Shown: piece by piece, positions 46,064-53,726 of the stretch
Numbering within the stretch: position 1 is the first letter of the stretch
Layout of the letters: the number at the start of each line of letters is the position of its first letter
NCBI RefSeq assembly: GCF_002797755.1
Contig: NZ_PGFI01000011.1
Coordinates: 62,001 to 126,000, forward strand
Length of the DNA stretch: 64,000 nucleotides
Direction: 5' to 3'
Source: Brevirhabdus pacifica
Lineage (GTDB): Bacteria; Pseudomonadota; Alphaproteobacteria; Rhodobacterales; Rhodobacteraceae
Made by a program: the position numbers and the translations under genes
Notes under the pieces: model-generated
Told to the model about the DNA's origin: nothing
What the model saw: the letters and a program-made list of their open reading frames with translations, nothing else
Databases searched by the model: none

Positions 46064-47949
46064 CAGAATGCCTGCCCTATGCCCACGTAGATCTGGAACC
46101 CGTCGCCGGTATTGCCCGACACCGCCCGCGCCACGTCCAGGCGGACGGGGCCGATGCCGGTGTTGTAGCGCAGGCCAAGCCCGGCCCCGGCGTGCCAGTT
46201 GCCCGTATCGCCGATCCAGCTGTCCGGCCCGATGAAGCCCGCGTCATAGAAGGCGACGGCCTGGATCTTCTCGGTCACGCCGGCGCGGAATTCCCCCGAA
46301 AGGCCCAGGAACGAACGTCCGCCGGTGCGCGTGCCGGCGGTGTTGACGCCCAGCGACTGGTAGGGCTGTCCGCGCACGGTGCCGCCACCGCCCGACAGGA
46401 ACAGAAGGTCCGGCGGGGTCTCGGCGATGCCCGATCCTACGATCGAGCCGAATTGAAGCCGCCCGGCGACCACAAAACGATCGTCCTTGCCAAAGCCCAG
46501 GTAGGTGCGCGCGTCCCCTGTGATCCGCCCGCCCGAGGCGCTGCCGTCCAGCCCCAGGTAGGGCATCACCCGGGCCTTGAGGTAGGTGCCCTCGGTGGGG
46601 TTCAGCCGGTCATCACGCCGGTCCCAGATGACTTGTAGAGGAAGGGTCAGGTGCTGGAACTCGCGCTCGCCCAGCCCGTCGCGCACGTCGGCGTAACGAT
46701 AGGCGATGGCGGCCTCGGCGGTGATTTCCTCGGAGTAGATGCGGCTGACACCGACCTCGAGGTTGACCTGCCGCGAGAAGAACAGCGGCTCGTCCAGCTG
46801 CTCGATCTCGGTCAGGACCGTCAGGTCCGTGTCGACATTGAAGGTGGCGGGCCGCTTGAACCGGCTACGCAGGTGATAGTCGGTGCCGGCCGTCTCGCCG
46901 CCCAAGCCGCTGACCTCTGCCTCAAGGCGCAGCCGCTCGGCCCCGCCAAGAAGGTTGCGATGAAGCCAGAAGGTCGACAGCGTGATCCCCTCGGTCGACG
47001 CGATCTCGGCCCCGAACCCAAGGCGGCGGGGCTTTTCGTCCACCACCGACAGGCCCACGTCCATCGTGTTGCCAGGCCCCAGGACATCGGCCTCGCGCAG
47101 GACGACCGAGCGGAAGGCCCCGGTGCGTCGCAGGCGGTTCGCGGACATCTCCAGCGCCTTCGGATCATAGACCTCGCCCGTAGGGATCTGGGCGATGGTG
47201 CGCAGCCGCCGCTCACGCACGGCGCTGCCGGTCTTCACGACCAGGTTTCCGAAGGTCACGCGCGGGCCGGGGGCAAGGGCGATGTCAGAGGCGATGCGCG
47301 CCTTGGCGTGGTCGGCCACGATCTTCTGGCCCGCCAGGTCGGCCTTGGCGTGGCCCGCGTTGCGCCAGCCATCGACACCGGCGCCGGCGGCGTCGCGGAT
47401 CGTGCCGCTGGGGGCGGGCTCTCCTACCCGGTAGCCGTCCGGAAGCTCGGTGCCGGGGGCCAGCGGCGCGATGGTTGCCCGCGAAAAGCGGAAAAGCGCG
47501 CCGGGATCGACGCGGATGTCCACACGCTCCACCTGCGTGGGCGGGTTCAGGGGCGGGATCCCGGCGGCTTCGCGGCCATCGACGCTGATGCGGATGACGG
47601 GGCCATAGCGCCCGGCGGCGTAAAGCACGCCCAGCAGGCGGCTGTAATCGGCCCGGGCGGCGGCGATGATCTCTTGCGAAGTGTCGAGCTTGTCGCGCTC
47701 GGCGGCGTAGGACAGCGAGGCCGCGCGCAGACCCTCGCGCAGGTCGACGGCGCCTTCGAAATCGTCACGGGTCAGGTTCAGATCGACCGAAAAGGCCCAG
47801 GCCGGCGCCGCCAATAGAAGGGTCGTCAGCATGACCACCGTGCGCGCGGCCGTCCGGGCGGCCGCGTGGACAGCCGTGCGGGCCTGGCACGGCAGGCCGA
47901 TGGGTGCCGCGCCCCGCGATGCCCGCGTCCGGGAAATTCCACCGATCAT
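46063..47949 (-). CDS. tamA: Autotransporter assembly complex outer membrane protein TamA
   Basis: 628 residues from ATG 47949; the signal sequence (VVMLTTLLLAAPAWA) then ends near residue 52, so a shorter start at MLTTLLL (47833) is also plausible. POTRA domains follow (about 55-270), with PTQVERVDIRVDPGALF and the KADLAGQKIVADHAKARI segment. The C-terminal half is an Omp85/BamA-type 16-strand barrel with VRGQPYQSLGVN and FLSGGGGTVRG, ending in phenylalanine (IYVGIGQAF), as outer membrane barrels do. Coupled to tamB. Confidence 0.95.
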   Translation of the reverse strand: MIGGISRTRASRGAAPIGLPCQARTAVHAAARTAARTVVMLTTLLLAAPAWAFSVDLNLTRDDFEGAVDLREGLRAASLSYAAERDKLDTSQEIIAAARADYSRLLGVLYAAGRYGPVIRISVDGREAAGIPPLNPPTQVERVDIRVDPGALFRFSRATIAPLAPGTELPDGYRVGEPAPSGTIRDAAGAGVDGWRNAGHAKADLAGQKIVADHAKARIASDIALAPGPRVTFGNLVVKTGSAVRERRLRTIAQIPTGEVYDPKALEMSANRLRRTGAFRSVVLREADVLGPGNTMDVGLSVVDEKPRRLGFGAEIASTEGITLSTFWLHRNLLGGAERLRLEAEVSGLGGETAGTDYHLRSRFKRPATFNVDTDLTVLTEIEQLDEPLFFSRQVNLEVGVSRIYSEEITAEAAIAYRYADVRDGLGEREFQHLTLPLQVIWDRRDDRLNPTEGTYLKARVMPYLGLDGSASGGRITGDARTYLGFGKDDRFVVAGRLQFGSIVGSGIAETPPDLLFLSGGGGTVRGQPYQSLGVNTAGTRTGGRSFLGLSGEFRAGVTEKIQAVAFYDAGFIGPDSWIGDTGNWHAGAGLGLRYNTGIGPVRLDVARAVSGNTGDGFQIYVGIGQAF

Positions 47950-48090
47950 TCTGAAGTCACCCCACCTGCCTGTCACAGACTGCCTGCCACATGGGCCGCA
48001 CCTTCGACAGCCCGATCGTTTCGGCAAAGACTAGCCGACACCCGGAGAAGATTCCACGAAATCCCCCGTGATCGGCGGCGGCTTGCGCAG

Positions 48091-49107
48091 TCAGTCTGCG
48101 GGCGTTGCAGCCGAGGTGCGCATTTTGCCCACCGCCGCCTCGAGGCCCCGACGCAGGGTCGAGACATCGTAGGGTTTCGCGACGATCACCGAATCGGGAT
48201 AACCGTCGATCTGGGAGCCGTCGCCCTCGCCCGAGGCAAGGACGTAAGGCACCCGCGCCGCGCGCAGCGAATGGGCCAGCGCGGCCGATGTTTCGCCCCG
48301 CAGGTTCACGTCCAGCACGGCGTAACCGATGTCGGCCTTTTCCATGATCTGGCGGGCTTGGTGCACGGTGGAGGCGCAATGAACCTTGCCGGCCCCCATG
48401 CTTTCCAGCAGGTCCGAGGTGTCCAGCGCGATGACGACGTCATCCTCGACCACCATGCCAGATCCGGCAAAGATGGCGTCGCCTTCGGCATCAGCCTGGG
48501 CATTGCCCGCTTGCGCGTCGGGGGCGGCCAGTTCGCGCGATATGCGCAGGGCAAGGTCGTGGAACATCTCGAAAGCAGAGATCGCGTCGTGAACGATGGA
48601 AGGGGCGCGCGCGTCGGTCGCGGGGATCTGCTCCAACCTGTCGCGCAGGTGGGTCCATGCGGCCGAGGTCGACGGCTGGTTGAATACGCTGCCGGCCATC
48701 AGGACCCGCAGGTCGGTGGCCTTTTCCCATTCGCGACGTAAAAGTTTCAGACCGGCGCGGCTGCCGTAAAGCATGTAGGCGACCGCCAGCCGGTCGATCT
48801 GCGGCGCGTCGGATGCCTGATCTGCGGATTGCTCGGCGCCCAGGGATTTCAGCGAGGTATGGGCAGAGGAGATATGGCGTTGAAGATCGGCTTCGAGAGT
48901 GGGCGCGGCCTCGAACGGCACGGTGTCGGGGGTCATGCCCTCGCGCAGGGCGGTGAAACCCTCGTGCTGCAGCCGGACGAATGCCTCCAGGCCTGCACTT
49001 GTTCCCAGATCAAAACGTGAGACGACAGCGTCAAGGCGATCGTGGGCGTGGCGGGTCGCTTCGCGCAGATGATCGCGCAACGAGTCTCGCCTTGGATCGT
49101 CGGACAT
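48091..49107 (-). CDS. Heme oxygenase-like domain fused to a receiver domain
   Basis: 338 residues. Residues 1-190 match biliverdin-producing heme oxygenases of the bacteriophytochrome-associated type: LREATRHAHDRLD has the likely heme ligand His22, and YMLYGSRAGLKLL (residues 111-123) corresponds to the distal helix with its GS..G motif. Residues 215-330 form a receiver with VVEDDVVIALD, phosphoacceptor Asp266 in YAVLDVNLRG, Ser292 and Lys311 in VAKPYD. The two parts are joined by an Ala/Asp/Gln-rich linker. It may link heme/bilin chemistry or simply heme binding to phosphorelay. No phytochrome gene is nearby. Confidence 0.85.
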   Translation of the reverse strand: MSDDPRRDSLRDHLREATRHAHDRLDAVVSRFDLGTSAGLEAFVRLQHEGFTALREGMTPDTVPFEAAPTLEADLQRHISSAHTSLKSLGAEQSADQASDAPQIDRLAVAYMLYGSRAGLKLLRREWEKATDLRVLMAGSVFNQPSTSAAWTHLRDRLEQIPATDARAPSIVHDAISAFEMFHDLALRISRELAAPDAQAGNAQADAEGDAIFAGSGMVVEDDVVIALDTSDLLESMGAGKVHCASTVHQARQIMEKADIGYAVLDVNLRGETSAALAHSLRAARVPYVLASGEGDGSQIDGYPDSVIVAKPYDVSTLRRGLEAAVGKMRTSAATPAD

Positions 49108-49504
49108 TCGAACCCCTCATCATCATCGCGGGCACAGCATTACACTTCGGGCATTCGAACATGCCGGCACCGGGGATCGGTCCATCCGGGGAACAATGCA
49201 TTTCCCTGAACGTAAACCGAATAGGACCCAGAGGCTATGAAAACTTGGTATCCGCGATACAAACGGAGATAGTGCGAAAGCGCCGGAAAACAGGGGCTTG
49301 GCGAATTTAATCGGATAGAGGGGAAATTTTTCGCGATTTTCCCGGAACCAACTGCCCGTTTCCGGGTTCGGTCGATGAGCAATAGAGAAATTATTCCTCT
49401 TTGCCTGGGCCTCCCATCCCATATCAGGGCCCACTCTTCACATCGGCGGAACGCCTGTCCCCGCGTTCCGCCGACCCCCACCCCCTCAGATATGGATCTC
49501 CCGC
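49108..49504. other. AT-richer intergenic region
   Basis: 397 bases between divergent genes, visibly lower in GC than the rest (about 49205-49425). No protein gene or known RNA family was recognised. Two GGAAC boxes occur on the plus strand: 49190-49194 with CGTA 16 bases on, and 49344-49348 with GGTT 16 bases on. Either may be a weak EcfG-type promoter for the gene at 49505. A CCCGGAA/TTCCGGG hairpin spans 49341-49366. Confidence 0.5.
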
Positions 49505-49768
49505 ATGACCAAAGACCACGGATCCTCCGTCAAGAATGACGAAGCTTACGAAGCCATGCGCGACAAAGGCTATTCCAAGGAAAAGGCCGCGCGCATTTCG
49601 AACGCGCAGGAAAATCCCGACCAGCACCCGTCCGAGAAAGGCGGCCGCGCCGCCGCCTACGAGGAATGGACGAAGGACGCCCTATACGAGCGCGCACAGG
49701 AGCTTGAGATCGAGGGCCGCTCGGACATGACCAAGGACGAGTTGATCGACGCCTTGCGCAACCACTGA
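49505..49768 (+). CDS. Small Rho-N/DUF7218-type protein
   Basis: 87 residues, very hydrophilic. The N-terminal half (KNDEAYEAMRDKGYSKEKAARISNAQ) matches small stress proteins of alphaproteobacteria; the C-terminal part TKDALYERAQELEIEGRSDMTKDELIDALRN is a Rho termination factor N-terminal-like (SAP-like) helix-extended-loop-helix, possibly nucleic-acid binding. It is closed by a strong terminator and may be stress controlled. Confidence 0.8.
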   Translation: MTKDHGSSVKNDEAYEAMRDKGYSKEKAARISNAQENPDQHPSEKGGRAAAYEEWTKDALYERAQELEIEGRSDMTKDELIDALRNH

Positions 49769-49796
49769 GCCCGTAGCAACCTGCCTGACAGACCCG

Positions 49797-49829
49797 AATG
49801 CCCCCGCGATGTTTCACGGGGGCATTTTT
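49797..49829 (+). terminator. Rho-independent terminator after the Rho-N-type gene
   Basis: Stem AATGCCCCCG/CGGGGGCATT with a ten-base loop, then a T run. Confidence 0.87.
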
Positions 49830-49872
49830 CGTGTTCGGGGCCGGGGTCGCATCAGCCGGCGGATGCCTGCAC

Positions 49873-49906
49873 GAAAAAAGGGACCGCCCTTTCGGACGAT
49901 CCCTTT
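49873..49906 (-). terminator. Rho-independent terminator of the triplicated secreted protein gene
   Basis: On the minus strand an AAAGGGATCG/CGGTCCCTTT stem (one mismatch) is followed by TTTTTCGTGC, 45 bases beyond the stop. Confidence 0.8.
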
Positions 49907-49950
49907 CCATGAACCCCCCGGCCACAAGGGCCGGGGTGATACAGACCTGC

Positions 49951-50580
49951 TTAGTTAAGCGCGGCCTGGATCTTGGTTTTCTTGTCGGCGGCGCTGCTCG
50001 AGCTGGTGCCGGCCAAGTAGATCTGGGCGACCTGAGCTTCGGTCAGCGACGAGGCTTCAATCTCGAACCCGTTACGGTCCAGGATGTTCTGCACGGCGCT
50101 CATCATGGTGTAGCTGGGCATCTCGGTGACGACGGTGCCGGTCACGACAACGCCTTCGCCCAGGGCCGAAGCGACCTTCGAGCGTGCGTCGGACTGCATG
50201 TCGGCGCTGGTGCCGGCGAGGTAGATGGCGGCAACCTGCTCGTTCGACAGGGTGGTGGCATCGACTTCGTAGCCCATGCGGTCCAGGATGTTCTGAACAG
50301 CGGCGATCGAGGCGTTGCCCTCGGCGCCGGTGACCATGTCGCTGGCCAGCGCGGATTCGATCTCGGCGCGCATGTCCGACTCGCTCAGGCCGTTGTTGGC
50401 GGCGAGGTAGATGGCCGACAGCTGGGCGTCGGTCAGGACTTCGGCCTGGATGTCGTAGTTGAATTCACCAAGAATGTTTTCAACGCTGTCCACCATCATG
50501 CGGGGCGCGTCGGTATATGCGTGTGCGGCACCCATCATGAGGGGGGCGGCGGCTACAGCGGCAAGCAGAATGCGTTTCAT
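49951..50580 (-). CDS. Exported protein made of three tandem ~48-residue modules
   Basis: 209 residues. Signal peptide MKRILLAAVAAAPLMMGAAHA. Three copies of one module start near residues 30, 91 and 159; each reads (S/A)V(E/Q)NIL(G/D), a Y/F-acidic-hydrophobic pair, then QL/QV..IYLA and a charged helix ending in (S/A)AL. The second and third copies are closer to each other than to the first. No enzyme family is recognised; EF-hand-like loops are not evident. Abundant small exported repeat proteins may bind ligands or surfaces. Own terminator downstream; probably monocistronic. Confidence 0.82.
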   Translation of the reverse strand: MKRILLAAVAAAPLMMGAAHAYTDAPRMMVDSVENILGEFNYDIQAEVLTDAQLSAIYLAANNGLSESDMRAEIESALASDMVTGAEGNASIAAVQNILDRMGYEVDATTLSNEQVAAIYLAGTSADMQSDARSKVASALGEGVVVTGTVVTEMPSYTMMSAVQNILDRNGFEIEASSLTEAQVAQIYLAGTSSSSAADKKTKIQAALN

Positions 50581-50732
50581 AGTGTTACTCCTTCAGTCGT
50601 TTCATATCGGCGCGCTTGGAGCACGCCATGCGACGCCTTTGGTGGCGCGCTATGTCGGGACAACTGCGTCGAGGGGCATCGGGTTGCATGAAATCGACGG
50701 TCCGGGCATCACGAATATCTCATGGAACAAAG

Positions 50733-50762
50733 GGGTCCGGCACACGTTGTGCGTGCCGGCTT
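50733..50762 (-). terminator. Probable terminator of the response regulator gene
   Basis: Inverted repeat CCGGCAC/GTGCCGG (50737-50759) followed on the minus strand by ACCCCTTTGTT. Weaker than the other terminators but correctly placed 60-90 bases after the stop. Confidence 0.45.
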
Positions 50763-50821
50763 TGCCGCGCTGGAACCTTTGGTGATTTTCGCCCAAATTG
50801 TAGGCGTTTAGCTTGAAGGCA

Positions 50822-51523
50822 TCAGCCCCAGGTGACATTTCCCAGGAAGATGTAGCCGGCACCATAGACGGTCTTGATCAGCCGTGGGTTGCGCGGGTCC
50901 TCTCCCAGCTTGGTGCGCAGCCGCGAAATTCGCACGTCCATCGCCCGGTCAAAGCTTTCGCCCGCCGTGCCGCCCAGGCTTTCCTGCATCTGGGCGCGGC
51001 TGATCATGCGCCGTGGGCTTTCGAGAAACAGCCGAAGCACCTCGCCCTCGGCATGGCTGAGGGCGACCTCGCGCCCGTCGTCGGCACGCAGAACATATCG
51101 ATCGAAATCCGCGCTCCAGCCTTCGAAACCGGCGATGTTCTGGTGCCGCTCGGCGGTGGGCGGGCGGCGCAGGCGGGCGCGGATGCGGGCCACGACCTCG
51201 GCCGGATCGAAGGGCTTGATGATATAGTCGTCGGCGCCCAGCTCCAGCCCTGTCACGCGGTCCTGCACCTGGGCCCGGCCCGAGATGATGATGATGACCG
51301 CACCGCTTTCCAGCGCCAGCCTGTGCACCAGCGCCAGCCCGTCGCGGTCCGGAAGGCCCAGGTCCACCAGGCAGACATCGGGCACCGCGCGGGTCAGGGC
51401 GGCCTCGAACTCGGTCGCGCGGGCGTAGCAGGCGGTGCGGAATCCAGCCTTGTCCAGCGCCTCCGCCAGCATCTCGCGGATGGTCGGTTCGTCGTCGAGG
51501 ATGGCGATCAGCGGCGCAAGCAT
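50822..51523 (-). CDS. OmpR-type response regulator
   Basis: 233 residues. Receiver with ILDDEPTIREMLAEALD, phosphoacceptor Asp54 in CLVDLGLPD, and Lys103 in IIKPFD. Winged-helix output domain with LSHAEGEVLRLFLESPRRMISRAQM, RAMDVRISRLRTKL and LIKTVYGAGYIFLG. Start MLAPLIAIL overlaps the kinase stop (TGATG). Works with the hybrid kinase upstream; targets are probably the divergent acyl-CoA synthetase and transporter genes, by proximity. Confidence 0.92.
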   Translation of the reverse strand: MLAPLIAILDDEPTIREMLAEALDKAGFRTACYARATEFEAALTRAVPDVCLVDLGLPDRDGLALVHRLALESGAVIIIISGRAQVQDRVTGLELGADDYIIKPFDPAEVVARIRARLRRPPTAERHQNIAGFEGWSADFDRYVLRADDGREVALSHAEGEVLRLFLESPRRMISRAQMQESLGGTAGESFDRAMDVRISRLRTKLGEDPRNPRLIKTVYGAGYIFLGNVTWG

Positions 51524-53520
51524 CAGCGGTCTCCGGTCATTGGGGCGGGCGCGTCGGCCAGAAAGGCCAGCAGCTCGGCGGCGGTGAAGGGCTTGGGGAT
51601 CAGGCGAAATGCGGCCTCGGCCCTTTGGCGTGTCTGGTCGCCGGCGGGCAGGGCGGTCATCAGAAGGACCGGCGGGCCCTCCGCCTGCGCCGCAAGCTCC
51701 TGCGCCAGATCCAGCCCGGTGCGCGCCCCTTCCAGGGAAATATCGCTTAGCACCAGGCTCAGCCCCGGCAGCTCGGCCAGGCCCAGCGCCTCGTCGGCCG
51801 AGGCGGCCTCGATCACCGAGTAGCCCGCGTCGGTCAGCATCGGGCGCACGGCGTCGCGGATGTCGGGATTGTCCTCGACCAGCAGGGCCATGCCGACGGG
51901 CGGTGCGAGGCTGGCGGCGCGCAGGGGCAGGCGCAGGATCACTCGCGCGCCCGGACCATCGGTGTCGCCGGGGGCCGCACCCTCGGTCGCCCCCTCCGCC
52001 GGGCCATTGGCGATGCGCAGGCTGCCGCCGCACATCTTGGCAATGTCGTAGACCATCGCCAGGCCCAGTCCCGATCCCTCGCCGCCCTTGGTGGTGTAGA
52101 AGGGCGCCATCGCCTGTTTCAGCGCCTCGGGGCTGAAGCCGGGGCCGGTGTCCCGAAGCTCGAAGTCGATCCAGGTATTGGCGACGGGTCGCACCGAAAG
52201 GGTGATCCGGCCGCTTGGCCCGGCGGCATCGCGGGCATTCAGCACCAGGTTCAGCAGCGCATCGTTCAGCGCGTCCGGATCCAGAAGCAGGGGGTCGGCC
52301 CATGGCCCGTCATGGATGATATCGAACCGCACATCGGGCGGCAGCGAGGGCGTGGCCATGGTCCGCAGATCGGCAAGGAAGGCGCCAAGGTCCACCGCGA
52401 CGGGCCGGATTTCGCGCGGGCCCGAGATGCGGCCGATCCGGTCCAGAAGCTTGCCGCCCCGCCGAACCGCGGCGCGGGTCGCGGCCACCAACTCGCTCGC
52501 CTCGGGCGGCAGGTCCATCCCCTCCAGCCGGCTCTGCATCCCCAGGATGATGGTCAGCAGGTTGGCGAAGTCATGGGCCATGCCGCTGGTCAGCTGGGCC
52601 GCCAGTTCGCGGCGCCGGGTCTGGGCCAGGGCGGCGCGGGCCTGCATTTCGCGGGTCACGTCCATCGACAGGATGTAGACGCCAATCACCTCGCCGCCGC
52701 CGGTCTCGGCGCCCTCGCGGTCGGGGGTGAAGGCGGCGCGGATGCGGCGCGATGAAGGCTCGTGGGTAAACTCGAAGACATTGGCCTCGCCGGCATAGGC
52801 GCGGGCCAGGTAGGGGCCGATCGCCTCATAGGCTTCGCTGCCCAGCGCCTCGCGGATCGGCAGGCCAAGGATTTCGGACGGGCTTTGCGGCAGCACCGAC
52901 GACAGCCGCCGGTTCGAGTAGGTATAACATTCCTCCATGTCCAGCCGGGCAATGTGGGCGGGCATCATCTCGGCGGTCAGGCGGGTGCGGGCCTCCATCT
53001 CGGTCAGCTCGCGCTTGGCCTCCTCCAGTGCGGTGATCGAGGCGGCGAGCTTGCGATTGGTCTGGCTCAGGCGCTCGGTATATTCGAGGACCCGGTCCGA
53101 CAACTCCTCGGAGCGGCCGCGCAGAAGCTGCTCCTGTTCGTGGACCGAGGTGATGTCGGTATAGACGGTCACCCAGCCGCCCTGGGGCAGAGGGTTGCCC
53201 TCGATCGAGATGACCTGCCCGTTCGAGCGTGTGCGTTCAAGATAGTGGGGCACGAAGGACAGGGCCTGGGTGACGCGCAGGGCGACAAAGCTTTCGGGGT
53301 CCCTGACGGGGCCGTATTCGCCCCGCTCGGCCAGGTAGCGGATCGTGTCCTCGAAGCGGGCGCCGGGGGTGACCAGATGATCGGGCAGGTCGAACATGCG
53401 GGCAAAGCGGGCATTGCACACCGCAAGCCGCAGGTCGGCATCATAGATCGTCAGCGCCTGCTGGATCAGGTTCAGCCCGGCCTGGGTCAGGCGCGCGCGC
53501 TCGGCTGGGGTCATGGGCAT
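51523..53520 (-). CDS. PAS-containing hybrid histidine kinase
   Basis: 665 residues, no membrane helix. PAS-7-like domain (about 15-125: YDADLRLAVCNARFARMFDLP), coiled coil, second PAS (about 185-300), dimerisation block LTSGMAHDFANLLTIILGMQSRL with the phosphoacceptor His, HATPase (NLVLNARDAAG, DTGPGF, GLGLAMVYDIAK) and a C-terminal receiver (VEDNPDIRDAVRPML, VLSDISLEG, PKPFT). A cytoplasmic sensor, probably of a metabolite. Two close ATGs (53520, 53514) are possible starts. Divergent from the acyl-CoA synthetase. Confidence 0.92.
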   Translation of the reverse strand: MPMTPAERARLTQAGLNLIQQALTIYDADLRLAVCNARFARMFDLPDHLVTPGARFEDTIRYLAERGEYGPVRDPESFVALRVTQALSFVPHYLERTRSNGQVISIEGNPLPQGGWVTVYTDITSVHEQEQLLRGRSEELSDRVLEYTERLSQTNRKLAASITALEEAKRELTEMEARTRLTAEMMPAHIARLDMEECYTYSNRRLSSVLPQSPSEILGLPIREALGSEAYEAIGPYLARAYAGEANVFEFTHEPSSRRIRAAFTPDREGAETGGGEVIGVYILSMDVTREMQARAALAQTRRRELAAQLTSGMAHDFANLLTIILGMQSRLEGMDLPPEASELVAATRAAVRRGGKLLDRIGRISGPREIRPVAVDLGAFLADLRTMATPSLPPDVRFDIIHDGPWADPLLLDPDALNDALLNLVLNARDAAGPSGRITLSVRPVANTWIDFELRDTGPGFSPEALKQAMAPFYTTKGGEGSGLGLAMVYDIAKMCGGSLRIANGPAEGATEGAAPGDTDGPGARVILRLPLRAASLAPPVGMALLVEDNPDIRDAVRPMLTDAGYSVIEAASADEALGLAELPGLSLVLSDISLEGARTGLDLAQELAAQAEGPPVLLMTALPAGDQTRQRAEAAFRLIPKPFTAAELLAFLADAPAPMTGDR

Positions 53521-53726
53521 CTAGCGATCTCCTGCGTAACCCGATCGCTAACACCGGATCGTGCCCGGCGCAAAGCCCGGGTCGCTCCGTTACAATTCGT
53601 TAGAATTCCGAAAAAATGCGGAAATGTTTGACCTGCATCCATTTCGCGTCACGATTGAAAATGCGCAAGAATCGCACAAGCGATCGCGACCGCCGGCCCC
53701 GCGCCGGCGCAGGGAGGAGAACAGAT

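Noticed and set aside
50724-50748. Exact GGAAC-N16-CGTT on the plus strand
   Set aside because: It points into the 3' end of the oppositely oriented response regulator gene with no downstream plus-strand gene, and its -10 falls inside a hairpin that explains the sequence better as a terminator. An antisense RNA cannot be excluded.
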